This document shows, piece by piece, positions 26,182 to 38,427 of a stretch of 64,000 nt of DNA; position 1 is the stretch's first letter; every line of letters starts with the position of its first letter. A program made the position numbers and the translations under genes. The stretch covers positions 62,001 to 126,000 of the forward strand of contig NC_008607.1 in NCBI RefSeq assembly GCF_000015045.1, in the 5' to 3' direction. This DNA is from Pelobacter propionicus DSM 2379. Its GTDB lineage: Bacteria; Desulfobacterota; Desulfuromonadia; Geobacterales; Pseudopelobacteraceae. The notes beneath the pieces are model-generated. The model made no database searches. It was not told the DNA's origin and saw only the letters and a list, made by a program, of their open reading frames with translations.

Positions 26182-27441
26182 ATGAAAGTATATTTGCTGC
26201 TCCTGTTGACGATTCTGTTTTTACCTCATGCTCTTTACGCCGCGAACATTCTGACGCTTGATGACGCTCTGGAAACTGCCCTGAAAAATCACCCTCAATT
26301 GATGGAAGCCAGAGAATATCTTCATGGTGCTGAGGCCCGAACCCTTCAGGCAAAAGCCTCTTACTATCCACAGGTCAGTATTGCAGCTGACTGGAACAAA
26401 GGGCGGACGTTCCTGACGCCAACGGAAAGTATAAAATCTACAAAAGTGCATTCTGAGGCGGTTTACCTCAAGCAAACCATCTATGACTTCGGCCGGACAG
26501 CAAATGCGGTTGAAGCGGCACACGAGGCTGACATTGCAGCTTCGGAAACAGTTGCTGTAACGCGTCAGGATCTGGCATTCCGGGTAAGATCCGCATACTA
26601 TCTTTTACTTGCTGCAGAAAAGCAGGTCGTTGCAGTAAAGGAAACCGTTGAAGCCAGGGAAGCGGTTTTCAGGCAGGCCCAGGAGTTTTTTAGCCAAGGT
26701 ATCAGGGCTAAGGTAGAAGTCACAAGGGCCGAGGCAAATCTGTACGCGGCCAGGACTGCTTTAATACGGGCAGAGAATAACAGGGATATCGCCTGGGTCG
26801 AACTTTCCAACTCCATCGGGATCCCCTCTTTAAATAAATGCATTCTTGCTGAACCTTCAACTGCAATCGGGGCTGTGCCGGATCGTGCCTTTGCCCAGAA
26901 CGAAGCTTTAAACAACAGGGCTGAGCTGAAACGCCAAACAGCCTTGAAAAACTCGGCAGCAGCCTCATTGAAAGCAGCAAAAAGTGGATATCTCCCTCTG
27001 TTAACCGGTACAGCCAGTGCTGGCTATGCAGACAGGGACTTCCCTCCCGGTGGAAATGTCTGGGCGATAGGATTGAATCTGACCATTCCGATATTCTCCG
27101 GTTTTTCAACTGTTGCGCAGACAAAAGAGGCCGTGGCCGCACTGCGCGGAGTCGAAGCGCAACACAACAACCTGAAGTTGCAGATCGCAAAAGACGTTGA
27201 AACCGCCTGGTTCAGTATCAGAGAGGCTACGGCACGAATTTCATCAACTGAAAAGGAAGTGATTGCCGCTCGAGAGAATCGGTCTCTGGCCATGGGACGT
27301 TATCAGGAAGGGATTGGCAACATAATTGAGGTAACCGATGCACAATCACAATCACTTGATGCCGATACATCAAAAATCCAGGCGATTTATGATTATCACA
27401 TTGCGGTAGCCAGGCTTCACAGGGCAATCGGCAAAGAATAG
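26182..27441 (+). CDS. TolC-family outer-membrane efflux protein
   Basis: 419 residues with a signal peptide (VYLLLLLTILFLPHALYA) and two repeats of the OEP helical-hairpin domain (ALKNHPQLMEAREYLHGAEA...QTIYDFGR and LKRQTALKNSAAASLKAAKSGYLP...LTIPIFSGF). It forms the outer-membrane channel of a tripartite exporter. It is the first gene of the TetR-controlled operon, 24 bp before the membrane-fusion gene. Confidence 0.93.
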   Translation: MKVYLLLLLTILFLPHALYAANILTLDDALETALKNHPQLMEAREYLHGAEARTLQAKASYYPQVSIAADWNKGRTFLTPTESIKSTKVHSEAVYLKQTIYDFGRTANAVEAAHEADIAASETVAVTRQDLAFRVRSAYYLLLAAEKQVVAVKETVEAREAVFRQAQEFFSQGIRAKVEVTRAEANLYAARTALIRAENNRDIAWVELSNSIGIPSLNKCILAEPSTAIGAVPDRAFAQNEALNNRAELKRQTALKNSAAASLKAAKSGYLPLLTGTASAGYADRDFPPGGNVWAIGLNLTIPIFSGFSTVAQTKEAVAALRGVEAQHNNLKLQIAKDVETAWFSIREATARISSTEKEVIAARENRSLAMGRYQEGIGNIIEVTDAQSQSLDADTSKIQAIYDYHIAVARLHRAIGKE

Positions 27442-27467
27442 CTAGCAGCAACTCAAGGAGTTCAGTG

Positions 27468-28637
27468 ATGGAACTGATCAAGAAAATAATACAGAAGAAA
27501 AAAATGTGGATCTGGGCATTAATTGTTTTGTCCGTGGTCATCCTTCTTAAGCTGACACTGCTGGCTCCGCCAAAGGTGCTGGCCGTAAAGCTGGTAAAGC
27601 GCGATCTGACAGCACAGGTCTATGGAAATGGCACAGTGGAGGCCAAAGTGCTGGTAGGGGTTTCCAGTAAGATCACCGGCCGGATTGTTGAACTGTATGC
27701 TGATCAGGGCGATCATGTCAAAAGTGGTCAACTGCTCGCCACCCTTGAAAGCGATGATCTTATCCAGCAACAACACCAGGCAGAGGCTGGAGTCAATAAG
27801 TCAGCGGCAAACCTGAATGTAGAAAAGGCCAACCTCCAGAAGGCTCTGGCAAATCTGACCCTGGCTGAAAAAAATGCCGGGCGTTTTAAAAAACTTGCGG
27901 ATCAAAACATGGTCTCCAGGCTTGAGGCCGAACAGTATGACAACATCTGGCAGATTGCCAAAGAAGAGGTGGCTCGCTGCTCTGCGTCGCTGGAATCGGT
28001 CCGAATGGAACAAACAGGTAACAGGGCCAGCTTGGGTTTTGCGCGGAGCAAAGCAGCTGATACCCGGATCTATGCTCCTTACGACGGGGTAATTATCACG
28101 CGAGATCTGGAAAAGGGTGCAACTGTGGTACCCGGCCAAGTTGTTTTCAGTCTTGCTGACCCTAAAACCGTCTGGGTCAAGGCGAATGTGGACGAATCGC
28201 AGTTAAAAGGCGTAGCTGTCGGCAAGAGAGCCGTCATATCTCTACGCTCATCTCCGGGGCGGCAATATCCCGGACAAGTGGCTCGTATTGGACGACAGAG
28301 CGATCGTGTTACTGAGGAGCTGGAGGTGGATGTGGCTTTTACACCTCCGTTAAACAATTTCAGGCTGGGGGAGCAAGCAGATGTCTACATTATTACTGAA
28401 ACAAAAACATCGGCACCTTCTCTACAATCAGTCGCGCTGATAACCAGGGAAAATACACGCGGTGTTTGGATAATAGAGAACGGCAGGCTGAGGTTTAAGC
28501 CAGTTGTTATCGGAATCGAAGATACTAATAATTTTACGGAGATTATAAGTGGCCTTGATGTTAACGATAATATTGTAGTAGCCCCTCAACCAGTGATGTC
28601 CAAATTTCGTAACGGACAGAAGGTACGATTGCAATGA
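27468..28637 (+). CDS. Membrane-fusion (HlyD/MacA-like) periplasmic adaptor
   Basis: 389 residues. N-terminal membrane helix (MWIWALIVLSVVILLKLTLL), split lipoyl domain (GVSSKITGRIVELYADQGD and DTRIYAPYDGVIITRDLEKG), alpha-hairpin of about 90 residues, then beta-barrel. It links the inner-membrane ABC unit to TolC. ATG 27468 follows AAGGAG; its stop overlaps the permease start (ATGA). Confidence 0.93.
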   Translation: MELIKKIIQKKKMWIWALIVLSVVILLKLTLLAPPKVLAVKLVKRDLTAQVYGNGTVEAKVLVGVSSKITGRIVELYADQGDHVKSGQLLATLESDDLIQQQHQAEAGVNKSAANLNVEKANLQKALANLTLAEKNAGRFKKLADQNMVSRLEAEQYDNIWQIAKEEVARCSASLESVRMEQTGNRASLGFARSKAADTRIYAPYDGVIITRDLEKGATVVPGQVVFSLADPKTVWVKANVDESQLKGVAVGKRAVISLRSSPGRQYPGQVARIGRQSDRVTEELEVDVAFTPPLNNFRLGEQADVYIITETKTSAPSLQSVALITRENTRGVWIIENGRLRFKPVVIGIEDTNNFTEIISGLDVNDNIVVAPQPVMSKFRNGQKVRLQ

Positions 28638-29836
28638 ATCTCGCCATCCGGGACATAAGATATAACCTCGGTAGATTTATTCTGACCTCTATTGGCTTGG
28701 GCCTTCTCCTGGGAGTGGTCATAAGTATGGGGGGGATCTATCGTGGTTTGATAGCAGACTCGCTGTCAATCCTCAATGTTAACAAGGCGGATATCTGGGT
28801 TGTTCAGCAGGGCACTAATGGTCCCTTTGCCGAGAGTTCGCGCATTCCTGAGGAGATCAAATACCGTATCGCCGCTATTCCGGGAGTGTTGCAGGTAGCC
28901 CCGCTCGCATTTCAGACTATTCAGATAGAACGTAATGCCAAACCGTTTCGCTTTTTTTTGATGGGATACGACTTGAACAGCTTTGGCGGGCCGCCGGAAA
29001 TCATTGCAGGACGTGATATCCGCCAGAAACATTACGAAATGGTTGTTGCCGAAGCGATGAAGATGGCGCTCGGTGAAAAAATACACCTGGGGATTCATGA
29101 CTACACAGTGGTCGGCATTACCGGGAAGATCGTTTCCTCAGGAGGCGATCCGGTTGCATATGTGAGTCTTGCAGATGCGCAGGAAATTCAGTTCAAGCAA
29201 GACAATAATGCCACACGTAACAACCGCGAAAAAATAGGCTCACAAGTGAACGGAAACAAGACACTTTCACCGATTCAAAATCGGCTGATGAAACAGAGCA
29301 TCGTTGACGTGACCGAATCTACCCACACGATAAATACGGTTATAGCAAAACTCTCTCCCGGCAAGGATTTGAAAGAGGTGCAGGAGCGGGTATCGCGATG
29401 GAATCATTATCGAGCCATCTCCGACGAAGAACAAACCAAAATACTGTCCAAAGGCATGATAGAAAAAGCCAGGATGCAATTAGGGCTTTTCAGCATCATA
29501 CTTCTTATCATTTCGTCTGTTATCATCTCCCTGATCATCTATACCTCGACCCTCGACAAGATCAGGGTCATTGCCACGCTGAAACTTATCGGCTCTCAGA
29601 ACCGGGTAATAGTTGGCATGATTCTTCAGCAGTCATTGTTGATGGGGATTCTTGCCTACGGTATCGGTTATGTGCTTATCCTGATAACCAGTGAAAAATT
29701 TCCTCGCCGGGTCGTTCTTGAAACATTGGACCTGCAATCGCTTTTTATCATTGTCATAGCAATATGCACGATTTCGAGCTTTGTAGGCATACGGAAGGCG
29801 CTTAGTGTCGAACCGGCAGAAGCGTTGGGTGGTTAA
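28634..29836 (+). CDS. ABC exporter permease (FtsX/DevC-like)
   Basis: 400 residues. One N-terminal helix (FILTSIGLGLLLGVVISMGG), a ~240-residue periplasmic MacB-type core domain and three C-terminal helices (LGLFSIILLIISSVIISLII, VGMILQQSLLMGILAYGIGY, SLFIIVIAICTISSFVG), the FtsX-type layout. Together with the separate ATPase it resembles DevBCA/MacAB exporters. Substrate unknown. Confidence 0.92.
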   Translation: MNLAIRDIRYNLGRFILTSIGLGLLLGVVISMGGIYRGLIADSLSILNVNKADIWVVQQGTNGPFAESSRIPEEIKYRIAAIPGVLQVAPLAFQTIQIERNAKPFRFFLMGYDLNSFGGPPEIIAGRDIRQKHYEMVVAEAMKMALGEKIHLGIHDYTVVGITGKIVSSGGDPVAYVSLADAQEIQFKQDNNATRNNREKIGSQVNGNKTLSPIQNRLMKQSIVDVTESTHTINTVIAKLSPGKDLKEVQERVSRWNHYRAISDEEQTKILSKGMIEKARMQLGLFSIILLIISSVIISLIIYTSTLDKIRVIATLKLIGSQNRVIVGMILQQSLLMGILAYGIGYVLILITSEKFPRRVVLETLDLQSLFIIVIAICTISSFVGIRKALSVEPAEALGG

Positions 29837-29839
29837 ATT

Positions 29840-30541
29840 ATGTATGCGATAGAAGTGGAAAAACTCACAAAAATATATGGTAAAGGCGAAACAGCGGTAA
29901 CCGCCATATCAGATGCAAACTTTCAGGTCAAACCTGGGGAGTTGGTCGCCTTCCTCGGTCCTTCAGGTTCTGGCAAGACTACTATTCTAACCTGTATTGG
30001 CCTGATTAACGAGCCGACACGCGGCAAGGTGGTCATAGACGGCACAACCGTAGCCGATTCCGGATGGCAAAACGGCATTGACCTGAAACGGATGCGCCGT
30101 GAAAAACTCGGATTTATCTTCCAGGCCCACAACCTGATCCCGTTTCTGACTGCTGTGGAAAACGTGATGGTAGCACTGCAGATCAATGGGGTGGGACGCA
30201 AAGAGGCCCAAAAACGTTCCGCTGAGCTCCTGGATGCGCTCAATCTCGGGCACCGACTCAACAATTACCCGTCAGCCCTTTCCGGTGGGGAATCTCAGCG
30301 AGTTGCCATTGCGCGGGCATTGGCCAACAAGCCAAAAGTAATCCTTGCCGATGAACCAACTGCTGCCCTAGACACTGAAAATGGGAAAAATGTCATGGCC
30401 CTTCTTAAGCTCCTGGCTGTTGAAAACCATTCGGCAATTCTGGTCGTTACCCATGACCACAGAATGGTGGAGGGGTTTGACAGGATTTTCCAGGTAAGTG
30501 ATGGTCGCATTATAGGCGAACACAAAAATGGAGATATTTGA
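29840..30541 (+). CDS. ABC exporter ATPase (LolD/MacB/DevA-like)
   Basis: 233 residues. Walker A GPSGSGKTT, Q loop FIFQAHNLIP, signature LSGGESQRVAIARAL, Walker B VILADEPTAALD and switch His in VTHDHR. Starts 3 bp after the permease stop, so it is co-translated. It energises the TolC/MFP/permease complex. It is the last gene of the operon; nothing obvious follows in 30542-30649. Confidence 0.95.
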   Translation: MYAIEVEKLTKIYGKGETAVTAISDANFQVKPGELVAFLGPSGSGKTTILTCIGLINEPTRGKVVIDGTTVADSGWQNGIDLKRMRREKLGFIFQAHNLIPFLTAVENVMVALQINGVGRKEAQKRSAELLDALNLGHRLNNYPSALSGGESQRVAIARALANKPKVILADEPTAALDTENGKNVMALLKLLAVENHSAILVVTHDHRMVEGFDRIFQVSDGRIIGEHKNGDI

Positions 30542-30649
30542 ATACGCGCATAGCGATTGATAATGCACGTATTATTGAGTACCCCCTACAAAAATGTATT
30601 CTTCTGTAAGACAATCAAGACCTTGAAATCGATGCTACGGGGACATATA

Positions 30650-31216
30650 TCAAGATAGTTGGTGGTTTGATGATGCTGGTATCCAACGATAGAGCGTAGG
30701 AATTGATATACCAAGATTATCTGCGACCTCTTTTGGGGTAACGCCAGAGGATAAGAGCTTCTTTGCAGATTCAATCTTGCTGTCTGTCATCTTACGCTTA
30801 CGTCCTCCAATTCTCCCATTTTTGCGTGCGGCAACTAATCCAGCTCTGGTTCGTTCAACGATCAGCTCTCGCTCCATTTGCGCCAGACTCGCCATCACAT
30901 GGAAGAAAAAACGTCCAGACGGAGTGCCGGTATCAATGCTGTCTGTGAGACTCTTGAAATTAACTCCCCGTTTCTCCAGTTCGGTGATGAGATCGATCAA
31001 CCCCTTGACGCTTCGCCCTAAGCGATCGAGCTTCCACACGACAAGCGTGTCACCATCCCGCAACACCTCCAACGTCAGTGTTAAGCCTGGGCGCTCGGCA
31101 CGAGTTCCACTTATTTGGTCTTCATATATTTTACCGCATCCTGCTTGGGTGAGCGCACTAAGCTGCAAATCCAAGTTTTGATCCAGGGTTGAAACACGAG
31201 CATAACCAACTAACAT
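30650..31216 (-). CDS. tnpR: Tn3-type resolvase (serine recombinase)
   Basis: 188 residues from ATG 31216. Catalytic Ser in YARVSTLDQNLDLQ, KLDRLGRSVKGLIDL, the E helix MERELIVERTRAGL and a C-terminal HTH (SGVTPKEVADNLGISIPTLYRWI). The frame extends to 31315 without a better start. It resolves cointegrates of this second Tn3-type element and is clearly distinct from the resolvase at 9784. Confidence 0.93.
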   Translation of the reverse strand: MLVGYARVSTLDQNLDLQLSALTQAGCGKIYEDQISGTRAERPGLTLTLEVLRDGDTLVVWKLDRLGRSVKGLIDLITELEKRGVNFKSLTDSIDTGTPSGRFFFHVMASLAQMERELIVERTRAGLVAARKNGRIGGRKRKMTDSKIESAKKLLSSGVTPKEVADNLGISIPTLYRWIPASSNHQLS

Positions 31217-33541
31217 TGATCTGCCTCCAATAGTGCCAAGATTCTCAAAATTCGTTGCAACGATAACAAAACGAGAATAGTATTTCAAGAATGGTTTTTG
31301 ATAATTGTAACACATTGAATTTATGTATTCAGACTAACTAAAAAAAGTGATTATCATAAACGAACGTTTTCGATAAGGAGTCTCTATGCCTCGCCGCTCG
31401 ATTCTCACCGACTCAGAACGAGAAAACCTACTGGTGCCTCCAGACAGTAAAGAGGATTTGATTCAGCATTATTTCTTCAGCGAATCCGACCTCACCATTA
31501 TCCGGCAGCACCGAGGAGCTGCAAATAGGATTGGTTTTGCCGTCCAGCTTTGTTACATGAGATACCCAGGAATAATTCTCGGTACAGATGAAATCCCCCA
31601 TACCGCACTTTTGAAATTCGTTGCAAGACAACTTAACGAGTCAACCGACAAATGGAAAGAATATGGCCAGCGTTTCCAGACAAGACGAGAACATCTTGTA
31701 GAATTGCAGACTGTTTTTAAATTTAAAACTTTTGGCACTGAAGACTATCCAGTAGCTGTAGAAAGCCTTGAATCTATCGCCTGGCAAACTGACAAGGGAA
31801 TTGTGCTTGTTGAGGCGCTTATGCGGTATTTGCGTGGCCAGTCCATCCTTTTGCCTACAATTAATGTCATAGAACGTATCTGTGCCGAGGCCATTACTAA
31901 ATCAACACGGCGAATTTATGCTGCTCTCACAGAGCAACTTTCCAAGGCACAACTCCAAAATCTCGACACACTACTGAGCCTCAAGCCCGAATCGAAAGTA
32001 ACCATGCTGTCATGGCTGCGACAGCCGACGGGATCAGCCAAGGCTCGGCATATCCTTGAACATATTGAGCGTTTGCAAGCAACACGTGAACTTGGTTTGC
32101 CAGATGGGTTGGAAAAAGTAATCCACCAGAACCGGTTATTGAAAATTGCCAGGGAAGGCCGGCAAATGACCCCAGCAGATCTGGGGAAGTTTGAACAGAA
32201 CCGCCGCTACGCAACACTCACAGCCCTTGTTCTGGAACTGCAAGCAACCATTACCGATGAAATCATCGAATTGAACGATCGTATTATCGGCAGTTTATTC
32301 AGCCGAGCCAAACGCAGTCATGAACAGCAATTCCAGCAATCCGGCAAAGAAATCAATGACAAAGTCAGATTGCTCTGGAGGATTGGGCAAGCATTGATTC
32401 AGGCTAAACAGAACGGCTCAGATCCTTTCGCCGCCATTGAAAATATTATTCCTTGGGACACGTTTGCTAAAAGCATTACTGAAGCCCAATCACTTTCCCA
32501 GCCAGAGGATTTCGATTACCTGCACCTGGTCGGCGACCACTACTCTCAGATTCGTCGCTATGCACCGGTTTTTCTGGAAACGCTCCAACTGAGTTCAACT
32601 CCTGCAGCCAGAGAAATACTCGAAGCCATTGAAACACTAAAGCGGTTAAATGCTGCCAACATGCGTAAAATACCGGATGACGCTCCCACAGGCTTTGTTC
32701 GTAAGCGTTGGAAGCCGTTGGTGTTTACGGATGAAGGTGTGAATAGGCGATATTATGAACTCTGCTTACTATCTGAACTGAAGAACTCCCTTCGTTCTGG
32801 GGATGTCTGGGTACATGGTTCCAGTCAGTTCAAAGATTTCAATGAATACCTGCTGCCTGCGGACAGATATTCGGAGCTTAAAAAAGCTGAAAGCCTGGGT
32901 TTGGCTATTGACTGTGATTGTGAACGTTACCTTAATAGCCGGATGCAACTACTGACACAAAAACTGGAAACGGTAAACCAATTGGCCGCAAATGACGAAC
33001 TTCCGGAGGCAACCATCGGCAATTCTGGCTTGCGGATTTCACCTCTGACAAATGCAGTTCCGGAAGAGGCAAACAGCTTGATGAGACAGGCATATGAACT
33101 ATTGCCGCACGTCAAGATTACCGAACTATTACAGGAGGTGGATGATTGGACCGGCTTTACCCGCCATTTCTCTCACGTAAAAAGTGGTAGCGAGGCCAAA
33201 GACAAAACCTTGCTACTGACGACGATTCTGGCTGATGCAATCAACCTCGGGCTCAGCAAAATGGTTGAGTCTTGCCCCGGCACCACCTACCAGAAGCTTT
33301 CATGGCTTCAAGCCTGGTATATCCGTGATGAAACGTATTCAGCTGCCTTGGCAGATTTGGTAAACAAACAGAACCGGCATCCTTTTTCTGCGAATTGGGG
33401 AGATGGCACGACATCATCTTCAGACGGACAGCGATTCAAGGCCGGTGGGCATGCTGAACGCACCGGCTGTCAATGGGGACGTAAAAGTGTACCAGTTTCG
33501 GGAATTGAAAAGTGTACCACCCTGCTGGTTGGAGAAGCGCC

Positions 33542-35565
<2,024 letters not shown>

Positions 35566-36545
35566 GGGCACCCCTCCTTTCATAAGAAGGGATACCACTG
35601 CTTCCAGGGTGGTACACTTTTCGTTACCGCTTTTGGGACATTATTGCACTACCATTGACACCGGCCAAGTCAACCCTAAATATGGCAATGAACCTGGGGT
35701 ATTATTCTATACGCATATTTCCGACCAATATGCTCCTTTCCACACGAAGGTCATCAATGTCGGAGTTCGCGATGCCACGCATGTCTTGGATGGACTATTG
35801 TATCATGAGTCCGATTTACAGATTGAGGAGCATTATACTGATACTGCGGGTTTCACCGATCATGTATTTGCATTGATGCATTTGCTTGGTTTCCGATTCG
35901 CTCCTCGTATTCGTGATCTTGCTGAAAAGAAATTGTACATCCCTGATGGCAAGATCAAATATGCAGCAATTGATTCGCTGATAGGTGGTGCTTTGAATAT
36001 TCGGCAAATACAGAGTCATTGGGATGATATCTTGAGATCTGCCGCATCGATCAAAAATGGAGTGGTTACAGCTTCATTGCTTCTGAGAAAGATCGGAAGT
36101 TATCCAAGGCAGAATGGCTTAGCCGTTGCTCTCCGTGAGCTGGGGAAAATAGAAAGAACTTTGTTCACTTTGGATTGGTTACAGGATGTTGAATTGAGGC
36201 GTCGGGTCAATGCTGGATTAAATAAAGGGGAGGCCAAAAACGCATTGGCGCGTGCTGTGTTTTTCAATCGATTGGGAGAAATGCGTGATCGTAGTTTCGA
36301 GCATCAGCGTTATCGGGCAAGTGGTCTTAATCTGGTGGTCGCTGCAATCATTCTTTGGAATACGGTTTATCTTGAAAAAGCCATCCAGACTTTTAAGGAA
36401 AATGGCAAAGTAATCGACGACATCCTGCTCGGTAATTTGTCTCCTCTGGGATGGGAACACATCAACCTGACAGGTGACTACATATGGAAATCATCCAAAA
36501 AGACAGATAAAAGTAAATTTAGACCGTTGCGGCCATTTCAAAATC

Positions 36546-36583
36546 CTTAACGTGCTTTATAATCCGTTTTCTGTGGTGACCCC
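36546..36583. repeat. Right terminal inverted repeat of the Tn21-like unit
   Basis: CTTAACGTGC...GTGACCCC, 38 bp, immediately after (and overlapping) the tnpA stop. It differs from the Tn21 repeat, as I recall it, at about six positions. Confidence 0.75.
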
Positions 36584-37156
36584 TTATGATGCAGACGTGT
36601 TTGACGACCCCTATTGGGACCGAAAACGCCAAATTTTCCATTCAAAGTTCTAGCTAAATGCAACAGCTTCAAGCCCTGGTCTTACTGACTCATGTCATAT
36701 GATTGAGTAGGCTGGCTTGTCCATTGCTCTTCAATAAAAACCCTGCCGCACTGCCTCTTGCTAGGCAAAAAAACTTGACACTCATAATTTTGATGGTTAA
36801 TATTGACTCACTTTTCTATCTCCTTTTTTCAAGGAACTCCATGTCGCTTTCTGCGCCACGGACAAACTGTTCAGGAAAGCCCTGAACAGAAGCACCCTCG
36901 GCAGAGGACGTTTTTCACTGTGACCCCGGGCCATTCTGCCCCCTCACAGGTCGATTCAGAACAGTCTCTTAGGGTATAAGCGACTTTAAACAGCAACACT
37001 ATAGGTGCGCCTTTTCTCAAGAATGAATTGGTGCCCCCTTTTTATTGACCCGACCAGGCATTTGCCAGTTCGGGTTTTTGCGTTTCACTTCCGTGACAAG
37101 CCTTACAAGCGACGGACAAACCAAATCAAGATCCAAAATTATCATCTGCAACACCT
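36584..37156 (+). promoter_or_regulatory. Gene-free leader region of the 22-kb block, with promoter
   Basis: A stretch of about 570 bp without a convincing gene. It holds TTGACA (36775-36780), exactly 17 bp, then TAATAT (36798-36803), a near-consensus sigma-70 promoter pointing into the block. Downstream on the predicted transcript are a 9-bp hairpin (CTGTTCAGG / CCTGAACAG, 36867-36889) and a terminator-like hairpin at 37049-37079. The first gene begins 420 bp after the -10 box, so a long untranslated RNA is predicted. Confidence 0.7.
37049..37079 (+). terminator. Terminator/attenuator-like hairpin before the first gene
   Basis: CCCGA...GGC-ATTT-GCC...TCGGG (37049-37074) followed by TTTTT. 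It lies between the strong promoter and the first gene, so it could attenuate the whole block. Confidence 0.55.
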
Positions 37157-37200
37157 CGCGGGAGATCAAAACACTCCCACAAGGGTGATTTGTCTCCCGT
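37157..37200 (+). ncRNA. Structured leader copy 1
   Basis: Stem CGGGAGA (37159-37165) with TGTCTCCCG (37191-37199); apical CCC-ACAA-GGG (37176-37185). Ends 27 nt before the 37227 start codon; AAAGGAGG follows it. Confidence 0.75.
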
Positions 37201-37226
37201 AGAGCACACACTCGAAAGGAGGCATG

Positions 37227-37697
37227 ATGCAAAATCTTCAAAGAAAAGTACCTTCCAATGTGCTATCCTTCGTATCCAGCCACATCAAGGGATCGGAGGA
37301 AGTAATGGAACGGTACAAAGCAGTCTGTAGCATCATCAAGTCGGATGAAGTCGCAGTTAGACTTCTCGAAGGACTTATAGATGCCGCAACAAGGTACTTT
37401 GGCAAGGTCGTGGAGATGGAAAACAGGCTTCAGACCGCAAGATTTCGTTTGGAATCCGAAGAACTAAAGGCCCTGACCGAAGATCTCGATAGATCAAGGC
37501 GATTTGCACATGACGCCATGATCAGCGATCTGCATATCTTCAACCGATACCTTGTCAAAGAGTATGGTGAGGATTTGTCAGAAGCGGGATTCCAGGGCGG
37601 CATATTCCCAAATCCTGATGCAATTCGTGATCGTATCGCAATCGCTGACTGGGCTGGGGAATTGTTAAGCGGTATCTATGCTGCAAGAAAAAAATAG
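37227..37697 (+). CDS. Unknown helical protein, first gene of the block
   Basis: 156 residues, soluble, mostly helical, Arg/Glu-rich with a coiled-coil-like centre ([20 protein letters not shown]...[18 protein letters not shown]). No known motif recognised. ATG 37227 is preferred to 37224 for spacing to AAAGGAGG. It is the first cistron after the strong promoter and leader copy 1, so it is likely well expressed; its neighbours suggest DNA metabolism or regulation but nothing in the sequence proves it. Confidence 0.75.
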   Translation: MQNLQRKVPSNVLSFVSSHIKGSEEVMERYKAVCSIIKSDEVAVRLLEGLIDAATRYFGKVVEMENRLQTARFRLESEELKALTEDLDRSRRFAHDAMISDLHIFNRYLVKEYGEDLSEAGFQGGIFPNPDAIRDRIAIADWAGELLSGIYAARKK

Positions 37698-37756
37698 TCA
37701 ATAAAACAGACTCAACCATCAGGGTGACACTTTCGAGTGATCGCCTATTTCATTAA

Positions 37757-37811
37757 CCCCACACCGGGAGACAAATAACTCCCATCTGGGGTTTTTGCGT
37801 CTCCTGAGTGT
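37757..37811 (+). ncRNA. Structured leader copy 2 (before ssb)
   Basis: Stem ACACcgGGAGAC with GTCTCCtgaGTGT; apical CTCCC-ATCT-GGGG followed by TTTTT. An alternative CCCC...GGGG-TTTTT fold would make a terminator, so this copy could switch between two states. Ends 25 nt before ssb. Confidence 0.75.
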
Positions 37812-37836
37812 ACAAAACACGAAAAGGAGATGGATT

Positions 37837-38268
37837 ATGGCCAGCTTGAACAAAGTTATGTTGATTGCAGCACTCGGAAAAGACCCGGAAGTACGTTACA
37901 CCAGTTCAGGCACAGCAGTTGCTAGCCTGAGCGTTGCCACCACCGAAAAAACCAAGAATAGCAGCGGTGAGTGGGAAGATCGTACCGAGTGGCATCGAGT
38001 GGTTTTTTGGGCTCGCCAAGCTGAAATTGCCGGCGAGTATCTTTCCAAGGGAAAGTCGGTCTATATTGAGGGTCGTTTACAGACCAGGGAATACGAAAAG
38101 GACGGCATCAAGCGCTATACCACCGAAATTGTGGGCGAGAAACTGCAAATGCTCTCCCCCAAGGGCGATCGCAACAACAGCAACACTGATGGATCGACAA
38201 GCAATAATAGTGGTGGCAACAAAAGCGGTGCGTCAGACAAATTCGAGGATCAGGATATTCCATTCTGA
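37837..38268 (+). CDS. ssb: Single-stranded DNA-binding protein
   Basis: 143 residues. OB-fold signature [20 protein letters not shown]...[10 protein letters not shown]...[35 protein letters not shown], a short Asn/Ser/Gly linker and the acidic tip EDQDIPF used to recruit partner proteins. ATG 37837 behind AAAAGGAGATGG is the family start; the longer frame would run through the leader. A mobile-element SSB for replication or transfer. Confidence 0.96.
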   Translation: MASLNKVMLIAALGKDPEVRYTSSGTAVASLSVATTEKTKNSSGEWEDRTEWHRVVFWARQAEIAGEYLSKGKSVYIEGRLQTREYEKDGIKRYTTEIVGEKLQMLSPKGDRNNSNTDGSTSNNSGGNKSGASDKFEDQDIPF

Positions 38269-38346
38269 GATACACCTTTGTATTACAAAGGAATGTACGG
38301 ATATCTAAATAAAAGCGACAGTAACTGATTCCAAAATAAGTAACAA

Positions 38347-38400
38347 ACCCTTCAGGGGAGACAAAATCCCCCTGTGGGATATCTGTCTCCTTTGAAGGGT
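38347..38400 (+). ncRNA. Structured leader copy 3
   Basis: Longest stem of the set: CCCTTCA..GGAGACA pairs with TGTCTCC..TGAAGGG. Apical TCCC...GGGA. Ends 27 nt before the 38428 start. Confidence 0.8.
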
Positions 38401-38427
38401 AATTTACCCCCAAGGAGATAGATAGAC

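Noticed and set aside
24000-30650. Left inverted repeat of the Tn21-like unit
   Set aside because: No GGGGTC...CAGAAAACGG...ATAAAGCACG-like string was found; the left end is left undefined.
36905-36930. Second TIR-like string (ACGTTTTTCACTGTGACCCC) outside the Tn21-like end
   Set aside because: Only about 14 of 22 positions agree with the real end; probably chance or a very decayed relic.
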